The position numbers and the translations under genes were made by a program. Positions 22,849 through 34,620 of a stretch of DNA of 64,000 bases are shown in pieces. The stretch comes from Bactrocera neohumeralis (lineage: Eukaryota > Arthropoda > Insecta > Diptera > Tephritidae), in assembly GCF_024586455.1 (NCBI RefSeq), contig NC_065921.1, positions 496,001-560,000 of the forward strand, read 5' to 3'. Below the pieces are notes generated by a model. The model was not told the origin of the DNA and ran no database searches. It saw nothing but the letters and a program-made list of their open reading frames with translations. Position 1 is the first letter of the stretch. The number at the start of each line of letters is the position of its first letter.

Positions 22849-23362
22849 ATTGCATAGCACTGATGTTATTTGCTGCCTTATCTGCAAAACCATTAGTACA
22901 TTATTAATACATTTAAATGATGGTATTTGAGTAACAGCATGAATGTAGACAAAGAAGTCTCCCAATTCAATAGCAGAATAATTAAGTAATTTCTTACCAA
23001 TGCTAACGATAACATCCTCCGTTTTGTTTCGCAAAATCGTATGCAGATTCCATAAACTATATAAACATTACATCAATATCATTGGTGCAATTTTCAATGG
23101 CGGCCCTCCTCCTGTGGCTAAACTTTTTTTCGGCTGCTACCTTTTTCTTCAATTCCTTTTTCATGTTGAATATTTGGTACGCAGCATTTTTTCATCGGTA
23201 GAAATGAAGACGAGGTATATTCCTCCTAATTTTGAACATTTATTTTTCGCATCTACCGTAAAAGTATCGCTTTTTTTGCACTATCACATTTTTATGTGTT
23301 TCTATTATAGAAAGTAATAAATTTACGTCGTTTTCACTGAAATTAATCTTTTTCGTCGCCAT
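22765..23362 (-). pseudogene. Harbinger Myb/SANT-like DNA-binding ORF, broken
   Basis: The minus strand from the ATG at about 23,361 reads MATKKINFSENDVNLLLSII and ETHKNVI. After a frameshift in a poly-A/T run it continues as QKKSDTFTVDAKNKCSK, then KKELKKKVAAEKK and, after another shift, a TGGGPP motif. These blocks match the Myb/SANT-like partner protein of Harbinger elements (KHK.IIE.KKTD...KK...W..., GGGPP). At least two frameshifts make it a pseudogene. Its product normally binds the subterminal repeats and recruits the transposase. Confidence 0.75.
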
Positions 23363-23979
23363 TTCAATTGAAATTTTTACCAATTGTGATATGAAATAAA
23401 AACATAAATTGTAAAACTGTAATGTCAAGATCATATGTTTTCGGTGCTACCACACTTTTAGCCATTTATTTTTATAACTAAGCACTGTGAAAAACATTGC
23501 TTTAGTTAACAAACAGCTGTTGGTTACATTGACTAATAGTCAACCAATCGTTAACTAATCACTGTGAAAACGGCTCTAAGAGACAATTTAAAAACGCACA
23601 TCGCGTTTTCCTTCTTGAGGTAAGGCCAGCAACCGTTGCGTTGCGTTAAACACACAAAACTTAAATATTATAAAAAACTGATAGAAGTAAAGTTTCAAGC
23701 GTTCACGCATGCGCCATTCACCTCAATTATCAAATGCTGCCGAAAGCAAAACAAGTGACGAGTACTGAGCCCTTTTCTCACCATCGGGCACTAATACGAA
23801 TATAGTATATTTTACAAAACCCACGCTCAGTTGAAAATAACATGACAGAAAATAGTACTTAATCAATAAGACAGAATAGTAAATTTTGTAAGAAAATTTC
23901 ATTTGCTAATATATATGTTTTACATATCTACATATATACTTTAATCAACGCAAAAATAATTAAGATTTCCAAAAGAAAA

Positions 23980-24602
23980 CAAGTAAGTAAGTGATAAGTT
24001 CGGCCTCATATAGTAGGCGTAGTTGCTGTACGATTTTGCCCATTTTAACCTAGAAATGGGAGGTGCCACGCCCTTCGCCTAATTTTTGCATTAGCTGTTT
24101 TAGGGGGTAAAATTCAATGTCTCTGGCGAATGTAGTTATTTATTTGATTTATCGCGCTTTAAGTAAATTTTAAAATTACTAAACCGATTAGGCGCGGGGC
24201 CACGTCCACTTTTTCAAAGTTTTCAGCCCACAGGTTGCCCTTACTGCTGCATTTCTCTGTCCCAAAGTACAGTTCTACTTCTTAATTTACTGCTTAGTAA
24301 CGGCACTTTATAGGTTTTCCTTTAAGAGCGTTTTGTTGGCGTGGCACTGGTCCGGCTACGCCTATATACTAATTCCGCTTTCCTTTTTTGGCAAGAAACA
24401 TGTGCACCAAGTTTCATCAAGATATTTAAATTTTTATTCAAGTTACAGTTTGCATGGACGGACGGATAGACAGACAGTCAACCGGATTTCAACTTTTCTC
24501 GTCATCCTGGTCATTTACATATATTTATATACATATGTATGTATATATAACCTAATATCTATGTTGCTTAGTTTTATGTGACAACATGTTGCAAGAGTAT
24601 AA
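23980..24602 (-). repeat. Interspersed repeat A, partial copy
   Basis: It starts caagtaagtaagtgataagt and ends caacatgttgcaagagtata. In between it has a variant of gggccacgtccactttttca and the phrase accaagtttcatcaagatat, then a GACA/GACG-rich block before the end. Orientation is opposite to the 18,255 copy. Confidence 0.7.
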
Positions 24603-27154
24603 TTACTTGCTACATCCTAGCTGTACGGAACAGAACAGTTAACAGTTATTCTTGCCCTAAAGGTAAACAACCACGTTTGCATATGTGTTCATAAATATAC
24701 TTATACATATGTATACTATATGAGCGTATGAACTTCCTGTAGTTTGTTGATTCCCTTATTTAAATCTTATTCAAATTGTAAACCTCCTCGCCTTACAATT
24801 AATGTTGCAGGAAGCGCAAGCGCATAGGCACGCGTCATCTGCACTTCAACGCTTCCGTTGCACGCCACGTCACGCCGCAGTCCCGAAAGCAACCACCCGC
24901 ATTCGATTTACACGTTCATACGTGTGCACTTATAGACATTGAAGTATATAAATGTTTATGTATTTACAATGTACTCGTGCACAGTACACAGCTACTACGG
25001 AAGGAAAGCAAAAAATTGAAAAATGCATACATATGGACTCCTGGTGCACTCCACAGCGGTTGTCGCTGACAGGATGTACTCACACAACAAACAATGACTT
25101 AAGGAAATCAACTTGTGTGGATGTGTGTATGTATGTTTGCGGCATAAAGCAACAGTAATAATTCTACGCACTTCCTCCCGCACAACTGTCGCATTGCTCT
25201 CAAGCAATCGGTTAGTGAGCCGTCCGGTTGCAATATCTTGCTTTGACGCTTAAACAGCCTGCGGTTGCGGCTGTGACTTTCATTCGAATGTCAAGGGGAA
25301 AGTTTTTTTCGGAAATCGGAAGGGAGAATTTTCAAAATGAAGCCACTTGGTTTTTATTTATATTTATTCTTCTGTTTACGATCTGCCCACAGCCACAGAC
25401 ACATCCACTTGAACGCGTAAAAAATTTAAATTGTAATTTCCACCTATTAAGTTTTGAAGTTCATTAAAAAGATTTGAAATTCGTAGCTTTTCCTCCGTTC
25501 TTCCAGCTGTAGAAGTATATGCCCATAGGTCCGTAGATAAGTATATATGTACATATGTATATGTATGTATGTATGTACAGCTCTTCCAGTCGTAAATGAA
25601 ATGTTTTGTTGAAAATGAAAATGACGCGTTTCCTGCCATTTGGCAAGCACTTTCTGTTTGGCGTAATTTGCTGGCGGCGCTTCCGCCTTTATGTTTATCA
25701 TTTCGAGCTTACAAATACAGGGGCATGCCAATATAAGTGAATGATATGCTAGAATGAATGGAACGAATGTTGACCATTGCTCAACTGAATATTTCAGCAC
25801 ATCAATCGGTTCGAGAGTTCTGTTTGGGGCCTTAGTAATTACAAACTAAAAATATAAAACAAGAGACGATGTCTGTAATTTTTTTGTTAATATTTTCATT
25901 CTCACAAGCAAATATCAAAATCACTCTCTAATGATCTAGTTCTAAGTGAGCTGTTCGACGTGTTTGGCTTATGTAGTATCTTCGACTCACTGTGCAATTG
26001 GTCAGTAATTACAAACTTAGTCGGTGCTTGAGAAGAGCTTTCCAAATACGATGACATTAGAATCGAAGTATGTACATAAATGTAATGCTACATATCTACA
26101 CATATGTAGCGCATGTTTATGCATTTTTATTATACGTAAATGAAGGCACAGGTATTATATGCGGTGAATGCCTCATTCGCTTATCCGGCCGACAGCTTCG
26201 CGGAGCCTCAATTATTTGCTTCCTGTGACAGTTTTGTTAATTTTGCAAAAACTAAAAATAAAACATACAAACCTACTTTACTATAGCATTTCTTGTTATT
26301 TTTTATATGCTGTGAAAAGTAAATTTTTACTTTGACGACTTCCTTGTGGTGACAATAAATAGGTACTTATTCAAAAATAAGATGTATGTATGTACATACA
26401 TATACATATGTAATCTCACAATTAAATTTTAAAAAGGTTTTGAAGTTTAAAGCCAACAAAGCTGTTAAACTTTTGTGAAATATGCACGTACATATGTATG
26501 TATGTACATATGTGTTGAAGCAGTGTGGCATATCTGCCCATAAATACTCCACATAAAGGCAGAAATTGCTTTTGTCATAAATTAATTTCATTACAACCTT
26601 GGTTTTAGAAAATTATGCAAATGTGCAATAAACAAAATTTTTCCATATTTAATGGAATGTTTACTACATGTACCTACATGCATTCATACATACATACAAC
26701 TGCAAATATCACGAATAATCGAAGGTAATCGGCATCTCTTCTCATTTGCAAAAATAAAGCAGACAGATTTAAACACACATATTTATATGAGTATGCACGA
26801 GTATATGGGATGCCCTTTAAAGTCAGTTCTTTGCAATTTTTCACCTATGCTGTCCGCTTTTATACATACATATGTATGTATGTATGCATAAGTAATTTAA
26901 TGGGGCCGCTGACACCGATTTTGCCACTTCATGATTGCAAATATAAACATAAGCACTCGCCAGCAAAGGCGCTGAGATGATCACAATGACTAATATATAT
27001 ACATATGTACATATGTATGTATGCATGTGCATTTGCATACATATCAGTGCTAACTTAATTACACCCTCTTTTGTATTTACATACATATGTATGTATGTAT
27101 ATAGAGAATGTTGATGATTTCGAGGTTCTCATTCGGTTTGTCTGTTATTTTATT
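24603..27154. other. Gene-free stretch rich in ATGT/TACA microsatellites
   Basis: No exon is recognised. Palindromic ATGTACAT-type repeats occur at about 25,545-25,580, 26,380-26,415, 26,490-26,515, 26,865-26,890 and 27,000-27,030. The slightly GC-richer piece at 24,800-24,910 shows no open frame of note. It is probably intergenic or 5' UTR intron DNA between edl and Sik3. Confidence 0.5.
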
Positions 27155-28389
27155 TTTACACTTTTGCAACATGTTGCCACAGAGGCAGTGCAAGAACAGT
27201 TGTAGGAGAAAAGTTTTGAAAAAGTGGGCGTGGCATGCCCTCTAATAAGTTTAATGTATACATATGTACATATGTACTTATATCTCTTAAACCACTAAAA
27301 CTACAAAAACCGAATTCATTTAGCGCAAATATTATATGAACTCCAACCGAAAGGATGAAAATGAATGAAACTGGATGATAACCATCACATATAACGGTAC
27401 TGTTAAAAACTACCTAAAGCGCAATAAATCAATAACCAATTACTCCAGAAACATTAAATTTTACCTCCGAGATGGTACGACAGGGAGTTAATGGAGCCGG
27501 AATCAAACTGGGACGATGGACGTAGCATCCCCCACTTTTAGATGAAAACACAATTTTAAATGTCATTTGATTCGTTCCTTTCGAGTGTATAAATCAAGAA
27601 GCAATTAATGTAACAGGATACAATTTTTAAATAATAGTTCCTTTAGAGTATGCCACCTTATGGCAAAAAATTGTCCAAATCGAACCAAAACAAGCCTCTA
27701 GGTACCGAATAAATGTACCCCAGTTTGTATAGTTGACTTTCGACCGAAAATATCGGTCAATAAATGGGATATATAATTACAATTCAGAGATAATCCTTTC
27801 CTCACAATAGTATGTCTGTGTGAGAATGGTTGAATCGGGTCAATACTTCCCTTAGCTCCCATATACATGAAACAAAGATTTTCGAACTTTCGGGTTACTA
27901 TACCGCAAATTTCGGCTAATATGTGAGTTTTCTCAATGAGAATAAAAGAGCGTGTTTTACTTATTACAGTTTGTCTTTGTGGCTAAAATGAATAACATCT
28001 GGCGAAAACTTGACCTAGCCCCCATATAACAAACATATAACATCCGTGTTACTTTACTCCATATGATTATCAATGGTATGTGAGGCACCTTACTGAATCT
28101 CAGGGAATATTTTATTAATATGAGGCATGTTAATAGCAACAGGTAAAATTGGGTGGATACTGCCCCCAACTACCTTATACTCCATATGTATAATCATTTT
28201 TGTTTTTCTAACAAACCTTATGACGAATATGTCGGTCAGTGTATGAGTTATATATAACCAATATATTGATTTGCTTAGATCTTCTGGTTCACGTGTTGCA
28301 CTTTAAGGTATTTCCCCGGCTTTGCTTCTTGAAAGTTGGAAGAATATAAAATGTTCGGCTGCACTCGAACTTAGCCCTTTTTTACTTGT
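27155..28389 (+). repeat. Interspersed repeat A, long diverged copy
   Basis: It opens ttttacacttttgcaacatg, has the phrases aaagtgggcgtggcatgccc and cttaaaccactaaaactaca, and closes gcactcgaacttagcccttt followed by tttacttg. At about 1.2 kb it is the longest copy here. It contains internal near-repeats around ccatatgattatca and agttatataacc-like motifs. No coding frame. Confidence 0.65.
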
Positions 28390-28813
28390 CGTGTAATATT
28401 TTCTCCATGCAGTTAAAATTCATATGTTGGCAAGTAGAAACATTTAAAGAACTCGCCACGTTCGATACCCAATGTTTCCGAATTTTCAGAACGCCACTAA
28501 TGCATGTGAGTTATTAGGGGTGGTGATCCCTACGTAATCGCGCCCAAAGCAGCATCTTAGGTACTTATTATACTTTTCGCCTTTGCCTTCCGTTTTGAAA
28601 ATCCTCCTTCTAAATAAGCGTCCATATAAAATAAACTAGAAATTCAATACAAACAAGAGAGTATGCATTTTAGTGTTGAGTCCGTCGCCTTCAAAGATAG
28701 CGTCTGACGCGCTGTTGAGTGAAAATCGCCGTTTTACTTGACAGTAGAGCAATGCAGCGTCGGCTACCAAGTAAGTACAGCGCGTAAAGATCTTTCGCCG
28801 AGTCTAGACTTAA

Positions 28814-29502
28814 GGGGTCCCGGTGGTCTAGAATTTTCAAAAAATTCGTTTTTTTTTTGATAGTTCGAAAGTATAGTCCTTTAAGAATATACTGTAAAAT
28901 TTATAAGGATATTCACATTATTTTAGCTTCCACAGCCGTTTTAGCAGGTAGCGCGCGGTCGAGGGGCTCGATGAATGGATGCTTTGTCCGTCATTTATCT
29001 CAAAACTACTTTTTTCGCCGTGCCGTTGATGAAAACAAACTATCCATCCGAATCACTTGAAATTTTAATATGGTGTTTATAAGACCAATATCTATCGCTG
29101 TGACTACGATCAAATTTTAATTTTAAGAACTTCGATTTTTTTTCGATCGAAAACTGGTCCAAAAAAGCTGTTTTCAGAATCTGAACATCAAAAGCGCGAA
29201 ATTTTTTTAATTTTAAATTTTTTTTTGGTTGTCGTCCCAGCGATAGCAGTACTCCTACTGATTAATAATTTATTTGGGTTTTATGTTTCAAATGTTCAGA
29301 AGTCATCTTTTAAGATATCTTTTTTGGACGCCATTTTTAATATTGTTAAACGTTTTTTTAATTTAATAAAAAAAACATTTTTGTACTTTTCATAAGTGTA
29401 TAAATAAACTGTAAAAAATTTAAATTGATTGCTCTTTTTTTAAACCTTAAAAAAAATCCAGAAAACACCCTTAATTTGAGGGTTCTAGACCACCGGGACC
29501 CC
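28814..29502. mobile_element. piggyBac-type non-autonomous element (TTAA-flanked)
   Basis: Both sides carry TTAA (28,810-28,813 and 29,503-29,506). The inverted ends are ggggtcccggtggtctagaa and ttctagaccaccgggacccc, a perfect 20-bp match. The 689-bp interior is AT-rich with poly-A/T runs and no transposase. TTAA target duplication is the hallmark of the piggyBac superfamily; the assignment rests on that and on the ends, since no coding remnant is present. Confidence 0.8.
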
Positions 29503-29506
29503 TTAA

Positions 29507-32500
29507 TCGTAAGGTAGCGTACATGTTTCACTCATTTCCTTCCTCATTTTGTTTTTTGTCTGCATTTGCATCGACGGCTGACTGCCGCATATTTATGAGA
29601 TATCTCAATATGAAATGTTTGCCTTCTTTACGGAATTGTAAAGGACAGGAACGAAAGTATAGCGCAGAAAAATTATCGGTTCCGAAGCAGAAAAAGAGCA
29701 CATAGTGAAAGTTAATGCAACAACTCAATTGAATCCCATGGCGGCGGAATATTTATATTAATGTCCATACAGTCAGAAAAGTCATGCAAAAATGAGCAGA
29801 CAACAAAAAAGAAAGTATGGCGAAAATACAAATTTATACCAAACGCATAGAGCAGCAAAGCTAATGGCGTCTGATGCATTCACTTTCAAGCCTCCCTAAA
29901 AATATTATCATCATTGCATCAATCAACGAACGATACACCAGTAAGTAAGGGGGACTGTCGTTGAGAGTGTCGTCTGATGCACGTTGCATTCCAACATGAT
30001 GAATGTTTGTTATTATATGCTTAAATACCAGCCCATGCACTTTACCCAAACACACATTTGCATGCTTTACTCTTTTTATATGGGTCTCGAGAAACGACGG
30101 CGCACACTTTTCATACAACAATTCTTATATACCAGAAGTACATACATATATAAAATTAATTTCAGTAACACGTGTCACCTTTCCAAATTGTTGAAAGTGT
30201 GGGGGTAATCTCATTTTCATTCGTTTTTAATATTAGATATATAAAGTTTCTATCAAAAATACATGTATTTATCTTTGTAAAAACTTTGAGTTTTTATCAT
30301 TTCCTACTTGCCGCTTTTCACAAATTTAAGTGCATTTTTAATTACTGTCTTAGTCAGGATGTCACCTTGTAAAGCAGAAAATATCAAAGATAAAGAGTGA
30401 CTCATAGTGAAATTATGTAAAGCATAAATCACGAAAGCTTTGTAAATTCATATGTACAGTGTGTATACGATATGAAAATGTGTAGTAAAACTCACCGACT
30501 TACTTAAAGAACAGGGTGTTCTTAATTCTGAGCAAATTTGAAAATTCGTAAAGAAGTTGTCTACGAAAAGTCCTTTTGACTATAAATACGAAAAAAAGTG
30601 GAAATAGTTTGAAATTTATTTACTCTTTGAGTTTAACATACATATAGACATAGCATATACATATATGGTACACATATGCTCATCTCTTTTTAATTTAAAT
30701 ATGTGTTGTTGGGCGATCGTGTTGCCTTAGCAAATAAGAGAAATCATTGAAATAATCAAGTTGTGAGATGTATGTAACTACATATATGTAGTACATACAT
30801 ATATCTAACTTCTAAATGAAGATTACAGAGAGTAAGCGTTAAGTTGGGTAACTTATGGAGTAATTATTGTTCGTTCTTTATTTAGTCACATAGGAAGTCG
30901 ATTCACATAAATAATTAAAAGGAAAATCCTTCCGCTTCAGCTCATTTGAACACTTCCGCATGCTTATACAAGTGCACACACATATGTATGTATATATGTG
31001 TAAATATATTAAGGAATAATTCTTAAGGCAGTCAATAGTAATATCTCGTTCTCTTTCTATCGCCATATAAGCCTCGTGCTTAGTGTGTTTTATGTTATGT
31101 TCGTTTGTAAATAAGTGCATAAGCACGTATGGCAAAGTCGCCAGGTGAATTTTTTTATCACTACTCTTTACCTCATCGACCATTGGCAGCAATGAAGAGC
31201 ACGGGAAGCAGCAATGAGCAGCTGTTTTGCGCCAATTCATTAATGGAACATCATTGTATCTGCTTATCTGGCAGTAGACGTCGGTAGCTTCGCTGCGTTT
31301 CTCTGCGCAGGCGTGCACATTAACCCTGCCACATACTCCCATGTGTATTTTGAGCATATGCATGTTCGCTTAACTACGGCAGCACGCTCCTAAACCGTTG
31401 GCTACCCAATGTCCTGACTACACTGTTTGATGCCTTTCTCAATTTTGAGTCAATTGCAAGGCATACCTTTCAGCTTCTTTGTCGGCTCATCAGTTTCAAG
31501 TGTGTGCACCGGACTGTGTATGTGTGTTTTATTGTTATAATTTACCTTCTCTCTCCTGCAGTACATTTGCAGCTGCCGCTTTCAAAATTTTGTAAATACT
31601 TTCAAACTTGCTGCAGTCATGGCCAAACAAACATACATTTATACTATAAGTCTAAATATATCATAGGTATGTACATGTGTGGTTTTTGTTCCTTTATACA
31701 TATCTGGTATTGTAGCACACACTGTTAAAGACACAGAGGATGAAATGACGATTTAGTGATGTGTATTAATAACATCATACTGTTTTCTAATCGGAACATT
31801 CTACATACATATGTATGTACTATATGGCCGTCATATGAATTCAGCATAGTCTGATTTTATGTTATTTTTCCACAATTCAAATAGATTGCCTAAATTCGAG
31901 CAATTAAATGAAAATTTTGTTTGGTTTGTGTTCAAATATAAGGCTTTAAAATATTCGCAATACATTATTACCATATTTATCATACATAAAACATTAATTT
32001 TTAGTTTTTCTACGACTTGCAACTCTTGCAACATCTTGCTACAGATATCACCAAATCGGACCTAGTTAACTTTTGACTGAAAATATCCGTCAATGTGTGA
32101 GATATGTACATATATGTATATGATATATACCTTCACAAAAGTTGGCACAGGTTATTACATTATTAATATACGAAGAAATTGTTCAGATCGGCATATCGGG
32201 ATAATACAGCGTTTCCAAATAATTTATTGCGGAGCACGAAGTAGAATTTAAATGCCACACGTAATAAATTTCATTTTCAATTAATTCGGCATGTTATTTT
32301 TCTGAACAACAACTGGTTATCTTGGCAAAAAATAATTATTAAAAAATCCAAATATCGCCTTATCATTTTAAGTACTCACCTTAAGTATCAGGTGCTGGTT
32401 TCCGAAAATTTTATAATTATTAGGAAATCCACTTCCACCGGAAGGCACAATAACGTATTTTTTTCTCTATAAATGTTTTAACTTTTTACTTTTTGTTGAT

Positions 32501-34424
32501 AAGAAAACACTTGACGCACCCCAAATCGAATAGAACCTGCACCGAGCGTTTGAGTAACGCATCCAATATTAGCTTGCCGGTTATTTATTGGAAGCTACTC
32601 TCTGGTATCTCAAAATTAATACAGTAATTATGTGTTTGTTATTGTACATTAATTCTGACTCTCGATCGATAGAGAGTATTTAAACACATTAATTTGTTGG
32701 CGCAATTTGTCACAAGCGAGAGTGAACGAGTCTGCTCTGCATATGTACATATATACTCGTATGTAAGTATTTTCGCGCGTGCTAAAAATTATTAGTTTGT
32801 GCACATACATACATACGTGTGCGTGTGTGAATTTGTTGCGCTTCCGTTGTGACTAAACGGTTTTTACGCTGTTTCAAAATTTTGTTTTTGCTTTTGCCAG
32901 TTACTGTTATTAGTGCGTTAATATTAGTCGGCGTAACTCGAGTTGAAAGGGGTATCTTGGGGAGATTGAAATTTAAGGTATTTTGTTCTTTTTATGTTTT
33001 GGATTATTATTACTTTCCACAAGCTGTTTCCTGTTTATTTTGAATAGTCGTATTCTCTGTGCATGTTTCTAAATAGATCACTACACTACATCAAATACAT
33101 GTATATTTCACTTTTTTAAACGATTTTTGTAATTCTAATCTGTTCACTGACTTATTTTTTTTTTTTTAAATCACAATTTTTATCCCACCGGTATCGATCT
33201 TTATGTTTCACTGAGTGAACTTTTAGCAGTAGCTCTCCATTATTTTCTGCTAGCTATTTTGATAGTGTTGCACACCGTCTGCTTTGCGAATTCGCTGCCA
33301 AGCAGAGTAGATAGACGAAAGTAATCGCCGCACTATTAAAACCTGCGCTTTGAACTACTTTTCGAAAGTTTCGAAAGTTTTGCGCCCTCGTTGTCACAGC
33401 TCTCCGCCGCCACAGCCAGACGGCCTTTAGGCTGTGCAATCTGTTTTTCTCTTATTTACTCTCACTAAGCGTCTTCTTCTTCCGATTTATTTCGTAATGC
33501 GCGTAGTTGCAAGCACAAAAACTAACGAAAACTTTAACAGACTTTGTTTTATTAAATTCTTTCTGAATTTCACTTCTTCTATGTATTATTTTTTCTAAGG
33601 CAAGTATTTTCCTCCAGAACTCAGCACTTCTTCTTTGTGCATGTGCAATTAACTCCCGATGAAAGTATATAAAGCAATTTTATTTTATATGCAATGCCCG
33701 GTTTGTCTGAGTAGATACGCTTTTTTATTTTTTTATTTTTACACCGTTTGCTCTCATGCGTCCATAGTTGCGTACAATAACGTGTACCTCAATGAGTACC
33801 GCACTTCACCGAATGAGTTGTGGTTCTGTGTGCGCTGCTAGTTTTGTTATTCGGTGGCGCAGTGTCATAGTTGTCTATGGCAGTGTGCTGCGAGAGAACA
33901 AATAAGGCTTCTCATGTTCTCTGATGGTGCTCTCCGATGCTCTTCTATGAGGTTTACTGCATTCGGTTCGTTCCAATTTCTGCTACATGTTCGCTCGCGA
34001 TGGCATTGTCGGACCGTTGTGTACCCTACACATGCCTTTTGTTGCTTATTGCCGGAAGTCCGGCAACTCGAGTCGGCAAACATTCTGCATTTCCTTTCAT
34101 AATTTCACATATACAAAATTCACACGAATTCTCAAATTTTTGTACGCTTCATTTAAGCTGTGCCAAAACTATTTTTCATTAGATCATTTCTATCCTTATT
34201 CACGATGAACTTGGTGTTTTTAGTCTTTCCCCATCTGTCCATCGGCTACAAAGTACATGTTTGGTCAACATACGAAGTTTGCCATCGTGTAAAAACTTAC
34301 AATTTAGATATTTAGGTCTCTATTTATTATCACGTTCTCTAGAGTAAATCTTGTGCATTTTTATACTCTAGCAACATGTTACAGATAATATAATTGCATT
34401 GTTCATTTAACGGCTCTTTATATC
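29507..34424. other. Long gene-free stretch
   Basis: No convincing exon on either strand. Fragments of repeat A ends occur at about 32,011-32,100 (gcaactcttgcaacatcttg) and 34,366-34,395 (atactctagcaacatgttac). A somewhat GC-richer piece at 33,240-34,080 lacks a coding signature; it could be an untranslated first exon or promoter of edl or Sik3, but nothing proves this. ATGT microsatellites lie at 30,660-30,680, 30,780-30,805 and 31,800-31,820. Confidence 0.4.
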
Positions 34425-34429
34425 TTAAT

Positions 34430-34620
34430 GAACGTGTTTTCTTTGAGCGACAGAAGCTCTGGCTTCAGTGTTTACTTTGCATATTTGTTGTACGATTTGT
34501 ACGATAGTGCTAGAGCTTGAGCAGTCCCAAAGTTGTATCCCATAAGTCCAAACTGATCTGAACACCTGCTTGTATACAAGAATTTTGTTATATGTGGAAA
34601 GAGCAGAGTTTCTACCCAAA
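34430..34620 (-). mobile_element. Jockey-type non-LTR reverse transcriptase fragment
   Basis: The minus strand reads SALSTYNKILVYKQVFRSVW, then TYGIQLWDCSSSSTIVQIVQ. This matches the region after the RT domain in jockey-clade elements (LLLYK.ILRP.WTYG.QLWG.AS.SNI...Q). Only about 60 codons survive and the match then stops. Relationship to the other retrotransposon pieces here is uncertain. Confidence 0.75.

Larger units (their letters stand above)
22099..23582 (+). mobile_element. PIF/Harbinger transposon, internally damaged
   Basis: Long inverted ends gagccgttttcacagtgatt (22,099-22,145) and their complement (23,530-23,582) enclose two convergent reading regions: a HARBI1-like transposase on plus and a Myb/SANT-like DNA-binding protein on minus. 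That pair is the signature of PIF/Harbinger elements. Flanking TTA (left) and TAA (right) fit the family's TWA target preference, although they are not identical. The ends also carry repeated motifs (ggttaac, acaaacagctgtt). At about 1.48 kb the element is shorter than complete members because the transposase core is missing. Confidence 0.88.

Noticed and set aside
26380..27100. Clustered palindromic ATGTACATATGTAT repeats that could be read as a satellite or regulatory array
   Set aside because: The same short repeats are scattered over the whole window without a fixed unit or spacing, so they are ordinary microsatellites. No CRISPR-like or ordered array is present.
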